NCBI GenBank assembly: GCA_002327985.1
Contig: DCVM01000025.1
Location: 20,940-50,403 of the forward strand
Source of the DNA: Syntrophaceae bacterium UBA2188
Lineage (GTDB): Bacteria > Desulfobacterota > BSN033 > UBA1163
Length of the DNA: 29,464 nucleotides
Direction: 5' to 3'
Made by a program: the position numbers and the translations under genes. The first letter of the stretch is position 1, and every line of letters starts with the position of its first letter. Positions 7,437 through 15,175 of this stretch are shown piece after piece. The notes beneath the pieces are model-generated. The model was not told the DNA's origin and made no database searches. It was given only the letters and a program-made list of their open reading frames with translations.

Positions 7437-8958
7437 ATCCTTTTTTCGTTTTCGAGTCAGCCTGACCTTTAAATTCATCATCGCCATGTTCTTTCTGGTC
7501 ATGATGAGTGCCGGGGCATTTGGCTATTTCTTTGCCGCCAGAGAGATCACCCTTCTTCGCACCCAATTGGAGAGTCAGGGGAAATCAATGGCCAATTCGA
7601 TCAGCCATCTCTTTGAGCATGGGATTGAACATTCCGATCAATTTTTTCTACAACGTACTGCGGAGAAAATCGTCGAGGACGAAGAGGTGGTCTTCTGCGC
7701 CGTCTTTGGCAAAGATAAAAAACAGTTGGTCTATGTGGCCAAGAAAGAAAAATCTTTTGACTCAACCCCCGCTTACCAGGTCTCTCAGCCCATCCGATCC
7801 AGAGAGGGTCAATATGTTGGAACCCTTCAAATTGGGTTTTCCCTCTTCAAGTTGAACCGATGGATGGATGAGATGAAAAGGGATATTCTGCTCGTCACCT
7901 TGGGAGTCATTGGTGTAGGAATTTTATTCACCCTCATCATGACCCGGATTCTTCTTCGGCCTATCGAAAAATTGGCTGAGGCCACTGAGAGAGTGGCAAG
8001 GGGAGAACTCGCACAGACCGTGGATATCCGGTCCAGAGACGAGATCGGAGATTTGGCCAGAGACTTTAACCAAATGACCCTCCAGTTGAAAGAATCCAGA
8101 AGGGATCTTGAAAGAAGGGTGGAGGAGCGGACTCGCCAGTTAGAGTCGAACGTGGCGGAAATAAACCGGACGAAGGCCTCCACCTTGAAGATGCTTGAGG
8201 AACTTCAAACCGCCAAGAGGGAATTGGAAATGGTCAACCGTGAATTAAAGGAGATGGACGAGACCAAAATGAAATTCATTGGCATTGCCTCCCATGAACT
8301 CAAAACGCCCCTGACGGCCATCAAGGCCAATGTCGATTTCCTCCTCTCCGGGAAAGGAGGGAAAATTCCCGAAAGTCTGAAATCCTTTCTTCTCACGATC
8401 CAGAGGAATACCAACCGAATTCAAATGAAAATGGATCAAATGCTGGACCTGAGCCGGATCAAATCAAACCGTCTCCTCTTCAATCGAGAACCCATCCTTC
8501 TCTCCGATGTGATTGGAGGATATATCAATGAGGTCACCCCTTTTGAAAAGCACCTCTCGGTTCAGGTGGACATTCCGAAAGACCTCCGCCTCTACGCCGA
8601 TAGAAATGCACTTCATGATATTTTTATCAATCTTCTTTCCAACGCATTTAAATTTACTGCAAGCGGAGGTCAGGTCTCCATCATGGCCACCTCAAAAGAT
8701 CAATCCATTCTCCTAAAGATTGCGGATACGGGGATAGGGATCCCGGAAGATAAACTCCAAAAGATTTTCGATGAATTTTACCAGGTCGAAGGGGGAAAAC
8801 ACGGGGGGACAGGATTGGGGCTTGCCATCGCCAAAAGGTTGGTCGAAGAACATGGCGGCCGTATCTGGGCGGAATCCCATTTGGGAAAGGGCTCTACCTT
8901 TTATATTAGCCTCCCTCTCTCTGCGGAGAACCAGAATGGAAAACTCAAACGTTCTTAG
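7423..8958 (+). CDS. Membrane sensor histidine kinase with HAMP domain
   Basis: 511 residues from the ATG at 7423, which lies in another frame inside the end of ahbD (14-base overlap). First membrane helix at about 13-36 (FKFIIAMFFLVMMSAGAFGYFF), a periplasmic sensor of about 115 residues that resembles a short dCache/PAS-like fold but lacks a recognised ligand motif, and a second helix (LVTLGVIGVGILFTLIM) leading into HAMP (RPIEKLAEATERVARGEL) and a long coiled coil. The transmitter is complete: phospho-acceptor His in ASHELKTPL, N box NLLSNAFKF, G1 DTGIGIPE, F box DEFYQ, G2 GTGLGLAIAKRL. It should phosphorylate the regulator encoded by the next, overlapping gene. Coupling to ahbD suggests a cue linked to heme or redox, but that is inference. 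Confidence 0.93.
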   Translation: MNRFKSFFRFRVSLTFKFIIAMFFLVMMSAGAFGYFFAAREITLLRTQLESQGKSMANSISHLFEHGIEHSDQFFLQRTAEKIVEDEEVVFCAVFGKDKKQLVYVAKKEKSFDSTPAYQVSQPIRSREGQYVGTLQIGFSLFKLNRWMDEMKRDILLVTLGVIGVGILFTLIMTRILLRPIEKLAEATERVARGELAQTVDIRSRDEIGDLARDFNQMTLQLKESRRDLERRVEERTRQLESNVAEINRTKASTLKMLEELQTAKRELEMVNRELKEMDETKMKFIGIASHELKTPLTAIKANVDFLLSGKGGKIPESLKSFLLTIQRNTNRIQMKMDQMLDLSRIKSNRLLFNREPILLSDVIGGYINEVTPFEKHLSVQVDIPKDLRLYADRNALHDIFINLLSNAFKFTASGGQVSIMATSKDQSILLKIADTGIGIPEDKLQKIFDEFYQVEGGKHGGTGLGLAIAKRLVEEHGGRIWAESHLGKGSTFYISLPLSAENQNGKLKRS

Positions 8959-9850
8959 AGAACCAAGAGGAAAAGTCCTGATCGTAGACGATGCACCGGA
9001 TACCTTAGAAATTATCCAGAAACTCCTTCACTATGAGGGATACGATGTCACGATGGCGGCAACCGGTGAGGAAGGGGTGAAGAAGGTCGAAGAGGAGAAA
9101 CCCGATATCGTCTTAATGGATATCAACCTTCCGGGAATCGATGGTACCGAGGCGTTGAGGAGAATTCGAATCGTCAATCCTATCCAATGTGTCATCATGT
9201 TGACGGCCTTTGCCACCGTGGAGAATGCCATCCAGGCCCTCAAGGAAGGCGCCTCGGACTTTGTCAAGAAACCTTTCGAGAATGAACATTTGATCCACAT
9301 CGTGAACCAATCGTTGGAAAAGTACAAGACCCTGAAGGAGAAAGAAAAATTGGAGGGAGAGGTCAGAAGGCTCTCTATCACTGACGATTTAACCGGCCTT
9401 TATAACCATCGCCATTTCTTCAAAACTTTGGAAGCAGAGTTGACCCGTCTGAAACGTCAGAAGACTTCCCTGTCGCTCCTGATGTTCGATCTTGACAATT
9501 TCAAAAAATATAATGATCTCTACGGCCATTTGGAAGGGGATAAGGTCCTGAAAAGCATCGGTGAGATTGTCAGACATTCCATCCGATACAATGTCGATTC
9601 TGGCTATCGCTATGGAGGGGATGAATTTGCCGTTCTCCTCATCGGTGCCTCCGCGGAGCAAGCCCTGGCCATCGCAGAACGCATCCGCTTTTCCATCGAG
9701 TACGCTGGGTTCCAAAACATTACGGTCAGCATCGGGCTGACGGGATACAGAGACCACTTCGACATGGAGGGATTTGTCAAATCTGCGGATGATGCGATGT
9801 ATATAGCCAAGCATTCGGGTGGGAATCAGGTTCATACCCTTATTTCATAA
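8936..9850 (+). CDS. Response regulator with GGDEF (diguanylate cyclase) output
   Basis: 304 residues from the ATG at 8936, overlapping the kinase gene by 23 bases and preceded by GGAGA. Receiver domain at about 15-130: acidic pair in VLIVDDAP, phospho-acceptor Asp in VLMDINLPG, Thr in MLTAFA and Lys in FVKKPFE. A short coiled linker leads to the GGDEF domain (about 150-304), which starts DDLTGLYNHRHFF and carries an intact YGGDEF active site and FDLDNFKKYND. It should make cyclic di-GMP when phosphorylated (PleD/WspR-like logic). The usual inhibitory site RxxD before GGDEF reads YNVD here, so product inhibition at that site is probably lost. There is no DNA-binding domain. It is the natural partner of the kinase at 7423. 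Confidence 0.94.
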   Translation: MENSNVLREPRGKVLIVDDAPDTLEIIQKLLHYEGYDVTMAATGEEGVKKVEEEKPDIVLMDINLPGIDGTEALRRIRIVNPIQCVIMLTAFATVENAIQALKEGASDFVKKPFENEHLIHIVNQSLEKYKTLKEKEKLEGEVRRLSITDDLTGLYNHRHFFKTLEAELTRLKRQKTSLSLLMFDLDNFKKYNDLYGHLEGDKVLKSIGEIVRHSIRYNVDSGYRYGGDEFAVLLIGASAEQALAIAERIRFSIEYAGFQNITVSIGLTGYRDHFDMEGFVKSADDAMYIAKHSGGNQVHTLIS

Positions 9851-9895
9851 TCCATTGGGTCGAATAGTCAGATAGTCGCTTCGTATCATAGTCTT

Positions 9896-10093
9896 AAAGT
9901 GAACTACCCCGCAGCAAGCTGCGGGGCATCAAATTCTCTAAAAAACTTTCCTCCCCCTTGATGGGGGAGGATTAAGGTGGGGGTGATGATAAGATCATTT
10001 CCCCCTCACCCTAACCCTCTCCCCCCAGGGGAGAGGGAGGCCATTCATCCCCCCAGCAGAGCTGAGGGGTATTCTGGCATATTTTTATAAAAA
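9896..10093. repeat. 198-bp multi-hairpin interspersed repeat, copy A
   Basis: Base-by-base comparison shows it identical to 22319-22516. It holds a chain of hairpins: CCCCGCAGC/GCTGCGGGG at 9907-9926, CCTCCCCC/GGGGGAGG just after, a longer stem from GGTGGGGG to CCCCCTCACC with ATGAT/ATCAT at its tip, CCCTCTCCCC/GGGGAGAGGG, and CCCCAGC/GCTGAGGGG. No reading frame of note. ATAGTCTT lies flush at the left edge (9888-9895), with its complement AAGACTAT at 10114-10121. The 301-base gap between the GGDEF gene and polA holds nothing else that I recognise. Confidence 0.93.
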
Positions 10094-10151
10094 CGATCCG
10101 ACTACGTGACCACAAGACTATTTGCCTACTGGACGATGGGACTCTCTTGTT

Positions 10152-12842
10152 ATGACTGACCGTCCTAAACTCTTTTTAATCGATGGTTCCTCTTATCTTT
10201 TTCGGGCCTTTTATGCCATCGGTCATCTCTCCAATGCCAAGGGGCTCCCGACCAATGCGAGCTTCGGCTTCACCCAGATGCTCCTTAAAGTGATCAAGGG
10301 CCATCGGCCTGATTATCTTGCTGTGGTCTTTGACTCAAAGGCTCCGACGTTTCGAACGGAGGTCTACAAAGAATACAAAGCCAACCGACCGGCCATGCCA
10401 GAAGGGCTCATCCCCCAGATTCCTTATATCAAGAAGATCATCCAAGGATATCGAATTGCCCTCATTGAAATGGAAGGATACGAGGCCGATGATCTCATTG
10501 GAACCGTCGCTAAGAAGCTGGCGTCCGAAGCGGATGTCGTCATCATCACGGGTGACAAAGACCTCCTTCAACTGGTCAGTGATCGGATTCAAGTCTATGA
10601 CACCCTGAAAGAGAAACGATTTGGGAGAGAAGAAGTCATTCAGCGTTTTGGTGTTTCTCCTGAACAGGTGGTGGAGGTGATGGGCCTTTCTGGAGATGCC
10701 ATTGATAACATCCCGGGTGTCCCCGGCATTGGAGAGAAGACAGCCATCCAGTTGATCAAGACTTATGGATCTATTGAAAATCTTTTCACCCATGTAGAAG
10801 AAATTCACCAGAAACGATTGAAAGAAAATTTAAAGACCCATGGAGATCTGGCCCGTCTCAGCCGGCAGTTAGCAACAATCCATACGGATGTGCCCATCGA
10901 CTTCCAGCTAAAAGATTTTTCTCTCTCCTCCCCCGATCTGAATCGCCTTCAGGAGATCTTCAAGGAATTGGAGTTCAACAAACTTCTCAAAGAGGTTCTT
11001 GGAGAAAAGGCTTCCACGGATCAGGTTGCTCTCTCCGCCGGCAGGAATTATCGTTTAATCACGGATCGGAATGATTTTCTCGCTTTATTAGAAGATGTGA
11101 AAAAGAACGCTTACGTTTCCATCGATCTGGAAACCACCTCTCCTTATCCCATGTGGGCAGATCTCGTTGGAATCAGCCTGTCCTACGCCCCACATCAAGC
11201 GTTCTATATTCCCCTGGGTCACCGGAATCCAAAGGCCACGAACCAGCTTCCTCTTCCCTGGACCTTGGAACAGTTGAAACCTATTTTGGAAGACAGGAAG
11301 GTGAGGAAGGTCGGTCAGAACATCAAATATGAATGGATCGTTCTGAAACGATATGGGATTCACCTGCAAGGGATAGACGGCGATACCATGATCGCCTCCT
11401 ACCTCCTCAACCCCACCAAGCATCATCATAATTTGGGTGAAGTGGCCCAAGAACATTTGGATCGCTCTGTCACGAACTATAAAGAGGTCGTCGGGAGTGG
11501 AATGAAAGCGGTGACGTTCGACCAGATCGACCTGGAAAAGGCCAGGGATTACAGTTGTGAAGATGCCGATGTCACACTCCAGCTCTCTCAGCTTCTTTTC
11601 TTGAAATTGAAGGAGGAAGGATTTAAGGATCTTTTCGATCAGGTGGAGATGCCACTCGTATTGGTCTTGGCCAAAATGGAGATGAACGGCGTAAAAATCG
11701 ATTTGGACCTTCTCCAGGAGTATTCGAAGGAGATCGACATCCAGCTTCAACAGAAAATGGAACAAATCTATGGGTTGGCCGGAGAGGTCTTCAATATCAA
11801 CTCTTCCCAGCAATTGGGAAAAATTCTCTTCGGTAAACTGAAGTTGCCTGTGGTCAAGAAGATCAAAACCGGCTACTCCACAGATGTCGAAGTGCTGACC
11901 AAACTCTCTCTCCAGCACGAGCTTCCCCTTGAGGTTCTCGGTTATCGCAACTGGAACAAACTCAAATCTACTTATATCGATGCTCTCCCCAAATTGGTCC
12001 ATCCTAAAACCGGGCGTGTCCATACTTCCTATAATCAAACGGTAACCGCCACAGGACGTCTCTCCTCAAGTGACCCCAACCTCCAAAATATCCCAATCCG
12101 TGGAGAGGAGGGAAGCCGAATTCGCCAGGCCTTTATCGCAGATAAGGGATGCTCCATCGTCTCCGCTGACTATTCCCAGATTGAATTGAGACTTCTGGCC
12201 CACCTCTCTCAAGATGAAACCCTTATCAAAGCCTTCCAAAATGACGAAGACATCCATGCAAGAACCGCTTCAGAGATTTTTGGTGTTCCAATCGAAAAAG
12301 TGACGCCTCCCATGAGAAGAGAGGCTAAGGTCATCAACTTCGGCATCATCTATGGAATGAGTGCCTATGGCCTTTCGCAACAGCTTCGAACAGACCCCAA
12401 GATTGCACAGACCTATATTGAGGAATATTTTAAAAAATATTCCGGTGTCCAAACCTATATTGAGAAGAGTTTAGAGGAGGCCAGACAGAAAGGATATGTG
12501 GTCACCCTCTTAAATCGACGTCGCTATCTGCCGGATATTCACTCCGCAACGGTAGCCATCCGGCAGGCTTCAGAGAGGATGGCGATCAATACCCCTCTCC
12601 AAGGGACCGCTGCGGATATCATCAAAGTGGCGATGATCCATATCCAAAAATGGATCGAAGAGCTCTGTCTCTCCACCAAAATGATCATGCAGGTCCACGA
12701 CGAATTAGTTTTTGGGATTCCTGAAGTGGAACTTCAAAAAACACTCCCCATGATCCAAAATGAAATGGAGAAGGTGATGACGCTCTCTGTTCCGCTCAAG
12801 GTCTCCATCCATTCGGGAAAGAATTGGGCAGAAGTCCATTAA
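10152..12842 (+). CDS. polA: DNA polymerase I
   Basis: 896 residues from ATG 10152, giving the normal MTDRPKLFLIDGSSYLFRAF N-terminus; a TTG at 10122 in frame would only add a non-conserved leader. Three domains are intact. The 5'-nuclease domain (about 1-290) has YKANRPAMPE, EADDLIGT, TGDKDLLQLV and the helix-hairpin-helix GVPGIGEKTA. The 3'-5' exonuclease domain (about 300-490) keeps Asp325 and Glu327 in SIDLETT plus DYSCEDADVT, so proofreading should be active, unlike in many Gram-positive enzymes. The polymerase domain has TATGRLSSSDPNLQNIP, motif A around Asp673 (SADYSQIELRLLAHLS), motif B RREAKVINFGIIYG and motif C VHDELVF with Asp850. It acts in Okazaki fragment maturation and repair. 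No strong Shine-Dalgarno is visible, and the gene sits just after the 198-bp repeat, so it probably has its own weak promoter in the gap. Confidence 0.97.
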   Translation: MTDRPKLFLIDGSSYLFRAFYAIGHLSNAKGLPTNASFGFTQMLLKVIKGHRPDYLAVVFDSKAPTFRTEVYKEYKANRPAMPEGLIPQIPYIKKIIQGYRIALIEMEGYEADDLIGTVAKKLASEADVVIITGDKDLLQLVSDRIQVYDTLKEKRFGREEVIQRFGVSPEQVVEVMGLSGDAIDNIPGVPGIGEKTAIQLIKTYGSIENLFTHVEEIHQKRLKENLKTHGDLARLSRQLATIHTDVPIDFQLKDFSLSSPDLNRLQEIFKELEFNKLLKEVLGEKASTDQVALSAGRNYRLITDRNDFLALLEDVKKNAYVSIDLETTSPYPMWADLVGISLSYAPHQAFYIPLGHRNPKATNQLPLPWTLEQLKPILEDRKVRKVGQNIKYEWIVLKRYGIHLQGIDGDTMIASYLLNPTKHHHNLGEVAQEHLDRSVTNYKEVVGSGMKAVTFDQIDLEKARDYSCEDADVTLQLSQLLFLKLKEEGFKDLFDQVEMPLVLVLAKMEMNGVKIDLDLLQEYSKEIDIQLQQKMEQIYGLAGEVFNINSSQQLGKILFGKLKLPVVKKIKTGYSTDVEVLTKLSLQHELPLEVLGYRNWNKLKSTYIDALPKLVHPKTGRVHTSYNQTVTATGRLSSSDPNLQNIPIRGEEGSRIRQAFIADKGCSIVSADYSQIELRLLAHLSQDETLIKAFQNDEDIHARTASEIFGVPIEKVTPPMRREAKVINFGIIYGMSAYGLSQQLRTDPKIAQTYIEEYFKKYSGVQTYIEKSLEEARQKGYVVTLLNRRRYLPDIHSATVAIRQASERMAINTPLQGTAADIIKVAMIHIQKWIEELCLSTKMIMQVHDELVFGIPEVELQKTLPMIQNEMEKVMTLSVPLKVSIHSGKNWAEVH

Positions 12843-12853
12843 AACATCCGTTG

Positions 12854-12911
12854 GGAGTTCGGAGTGATGATTTAAAATGCTTCTTGTTTTATGTTTTTAT
12901 CTCCGAACTCC
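12854..12911. repeat. Inverted repeat after polA
   Basis: GGAGTTCGGAG at 12854-12864 and CTCCGAACTCC at 12901-12911 are perfect complements with a 36-base AT-rich loop. More short related units follow (GGACTAATGACTCC, AACTCTAGACT). No T run follows, so it is not a typical intrinsic terminator; it looks like another small intergenic repeat, possibly with termination activity. Confidence 0.5.
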
Positions 12912-12955
12912 GGACTAATGACTCCAAACTCTAGACTCTTAAAAGGAGGATGCTT

Positions 12956-13543
12956 ATGAAAAGAATAGGCCTCTTAATCTTAATGGGATTGACCTTTCTC
13001 TCCTTTTCCATGGCCTTTGGTCAGGAGGTTTACAAATGGGTAGATGAACGAGGAACGGTCCACTTTACGGACGATCTGGGGCAAGTCCCTGAAAAATATC
13101 GAACCCGGATCATAAAAGAAAAACCTCTAGGGGAACCGGATTCCTCTCCAACCACTTCCCCTCCCTCTATGATACCACCTAAACCAAAGAGGGAGAACAA
13201 CGTAGCCCCTGATTCAGCCCCTTCGGAGAAAGATATCTTGGGCCGTGGAGAAGAATGGTGGAAGGCAAAAATGAACGAATGGAATGAAAAATTGATGACT
13301 GCTCGTAGAAGTTACGAAACCGCCTACAGTGAATGGAAGGCAAAGGAGAATGAATTAGAGGCCTCAAAATTCAAACCCGATAGCCTCAAAAGGAAGTTGA
13401 AGGCCGATATTAAAGTCCTCGAAGCGAAGGCAAAGGATTGGGAGAAACAGATGGAGGAGGCAAAGAACATGCTTGAAAATGTTCTCCCGAAACAAGCCAG
13501 GGATGATCAAGCGAATCCTGAGTGGCTCAAAATTGATAAATGA
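12956..13543 (+). CDS. Exported DUF4124 domain protein with C-terminal coiled coil
   Basis: 195 residues. The ATG at 12956 is preferred over 12950 because the AGGAGG at 12944-12949 would touch the earlier codon but sits 6 bases from the later one. A signal peptide (about 1-20, ending SMAFG) precedes a DUF4124 motif, EVYKWVDERGTVHFTDDLGQVPEKYR, a small periplasmic module found in many proteobacterial envelope proteins with no settled biochemical role. A Pro/Ser-rich linker (about 60-90) is followed by a Lys/Glu/Trp-rich helix (WWKAKMNEWNEKLMTARRSY and on) that should form a coiled coil. No catalytic residues are evident. It is convergent with the next gene, with only 21 bases between the stops. 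A structural or adaptor role in the periplasm is likely; the function is unknown. Confidence 0.85.
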   Translation: MKRIGLLILMGLTFLSFSMAFGQEVYKWVDERGTVHFTDDLGQVPEKYRTRIIKEKPLGEPDSSPTTSPPSMIPPKPKRENNVAPDSAPSEKDILGRGEEWWKAKMNEWNEKLMTARRSYETAYSEWKAKENELEASKFKPDSLKRKLKADIKVLEAKAKDWEKQMEEAKNMLENVLPKQARDDQANPEWLKIDK

Positions 13544-13564
13544 GAAGTGAGGGGTTACGGGCTT

Positions 13565-15112
13565 TTATTTAGAAGACGTCCACTTCCCTTTTAAGGAATG
13601 GAGGGGAAACGGTTCGATGTAGGGAACAAAGGCTAAACTTACATTCCCATGGGTTAAAAAAGCCGTTAAGATTTCCTCTATCTCTTTCTGTGGGGCGAGT
13701 TCAATGCTGACCGCCTCATTGCTCTTCCAATCGAGAATCCAAACTTTCATCATGACCTTGGAAGGATCTCCCACCGCTTCGACGGCCTTCTGGGTTACGT
13801 CAGCCATTAAGTCGATCGCTTTCTTCATTTCGATTTTTCTGTTTTTCATGGCCTGCCGATGATAGGCCATAATGGCATAATAGTCAAACTGGTTTTTGAG
13901 TGCCCCGGAGAGGGTTTGTGAAAACCAGGCGACACCATTAAAATCGTTAAGGACAGCCTCAAAATAGAGATTGATAGCAAATTGGAGGTTAGGATTTGAT
14001 TCTCTGGCAACATCCATCAGTCGTTTGGCCACATTCATTAACCAGCGGTTTTTCCAGTTCGCCCAGGTCCAGAAATGATCGGTATAAGCTTTGACATAAT
14101 ATTTTCCAGGCTCGGATTGATATGGATCGATATAAAAGAGGTCCGGATGGGGTAAATATCCAAACTCTTTCAGAAAGGTCTTATTGGCTTCGGTGCTGAA
14201 ATCTTCATGATGTCTGAGAATCAGATCATCCTGAAATAGAATTCCATCAATAGGATGGCGGGCTAAATCTCGAAAAAGGCCCTCCAGACGATTCAAGACA
14301 TTGGGGTGGAAGAGATTAAATCCTCTTGCCACCTCCATCTTTTTGGTCTCGAAATTATAACGTGTACACCGATATTCAGGAGGCCCTTCAAAGCCGTAAT
14401 TGGCATAACGTGTGGTGACCCAGGCAAAGATTTCCAGTCCATTTCGGTGAACGATCTCAGCGATTTTTCCCAATATATCATCGACCACTGGGGCATACTC
14501 TGTTTTGAAATAGACTCCCTCATCCTGGCGGGCCATCACAAATGGATAGAATCGGTCTCCTCTATTCTGAAAGACCCTAAAGAGTATCGTATTCACACCA
14601 GCATTTCTCAACTCCTTCACACTTTTCTCAACTTCCTCAAGGTTCCTCCCTGCGAGATAGGAGACCTGAGCACAGATCCGCCTCTTTGCTTCCTTTCCCT
14701 TGGGGAGAGGTGGTTTCACGACCGGTTTCGAGACGGGGGATGGCGCAAGGGCCCTTTCTTTCAATGGCTCCTTTGCAATCTGGACTCCTCTCTCCGCTTC
14801 CCTGACACGATCCCCGTCTGGATAGGCTTTTAAATAAATTTCTAATTGTTGAATGGCCTCTTTATACTTTTCCATTTTGAGATAACAGAGCCCGATCATA
14901 TATTGGGAGTAGGAAACCAGTTTGCTTCCTGGAGTAGATTGGATGATTTTTGAAAAACCTTGGATGGCTTCTTCCCCTCTGCCTTGATGATAGAGCTCCA
15001 TTGATGAATCATAAATTTCTCCTGGATTCAGAACTTTCTCTTGCCCATAACTTTGGGGTGAAATCCATAAAATAAAAATGAGGAAAAACAATCTGATGGC
15101 CCATTCTCTCAT
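13565..15112 (-). CDS. Exported TPR protein with PgaB C-terminal (GH153-like) domain
   Basis: 515 residues. Signal peptide at 1-23 (ending SYGQ), then TPR/BamD-like repeats at about 29-118 (IYDSSMELYHQGRGEEAIQG, YMIGLCYLKMEKYKEAIQQL), a Pro-rich linker, and a beta/alpha barrel domain (about 145-510). The barrel carries segments typical of the PgaB hydrolase domain: NAGVNTILFRVFQNRGD, GLEIFAWVTTRYA, DGILFQDDLILRHHEDF with the acidic pair Asp295-Asp296, and YYAIMAYHR. In PgaB this domain cuts de-N-acetylated poly-N-acetylglucosamine, but the N-terminal polysaccharide deacetylase domain of PgaB is absent here and replaced by the TPR. Activity on an exopolysaccharide is plausible but not shown. 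The start follows AGGAGA on the - strand; the gene lies 63 bases after radA and may be co-transcribed with it. Confidence 0.82.
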   Translation of the reverse strand: MREWAIRLFFLIFILWISPQSYGQEKVLNPGEIYDSSMELYHQGRGEEAIQGFSKIIQSTPGSKLVSYSQYMIGLCYLKMEKYKEAIQQLEIYLKAYPDGDRVREAERGVQIAKEPLKERALAPSPVSKPVVKPPLPKGKEAKRRICAQVSYLAGRNLEEVEKSVKELRNAGVNTILFRVFQNRGDRFYPFVMARQDEGVYFKTEYAPVVDDILGKIAEIVHRNGLEIFAWVTTRYANYGFEGPPEYRCTRYNFETKKMEVARGFNLFHPNVLNRLEGLFRDLARHPIDGILFQDDLILRHHEDFSTEANKTFLKEFGYLPHPDLFYIDPYQSEPGKYYVKAYTDHFWTWANWKNRWLMNVAKRLMDVARESNPNLQFAINLYFEAVLNDFNGVAWFSQTLSGALKNQFDYYAIMAYHRQAMKNRKIEMKKAIDLMADVTQKAVEAVGDPSKVMMKVWILDWKSNEAVSIELAPQKEIEEILTAFLTHGNVSLAFVPYIEPFPLHSLKGKWTSSK

Positions 15113-15175
15113 GAGGTTCTCCTGCCCTCCCTCCTTCTTATTCTTATTTTCTAAAACTAATCTGGCATTGATTTC

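Noticed and set aside
9896..10093. CRISPR array or insertion sequence
   Set aside because: There is no regular repeat-spacer spacing and no transposase frame; only two whole copies far apart.
10122..10151. Upstream TTG start for polA
   Set aside because: The added residues MPTGRWDSLV are not typical of polA, and the conserved N-terminus begins at the ATG at 10152.
11088..12038. 316-codon open frame on the - strand inside polA
   Set aside because: It lies fully opposite the conserved polymerase frame, has no family resemblance and no ribosome site; it is a product of codon use in polA.
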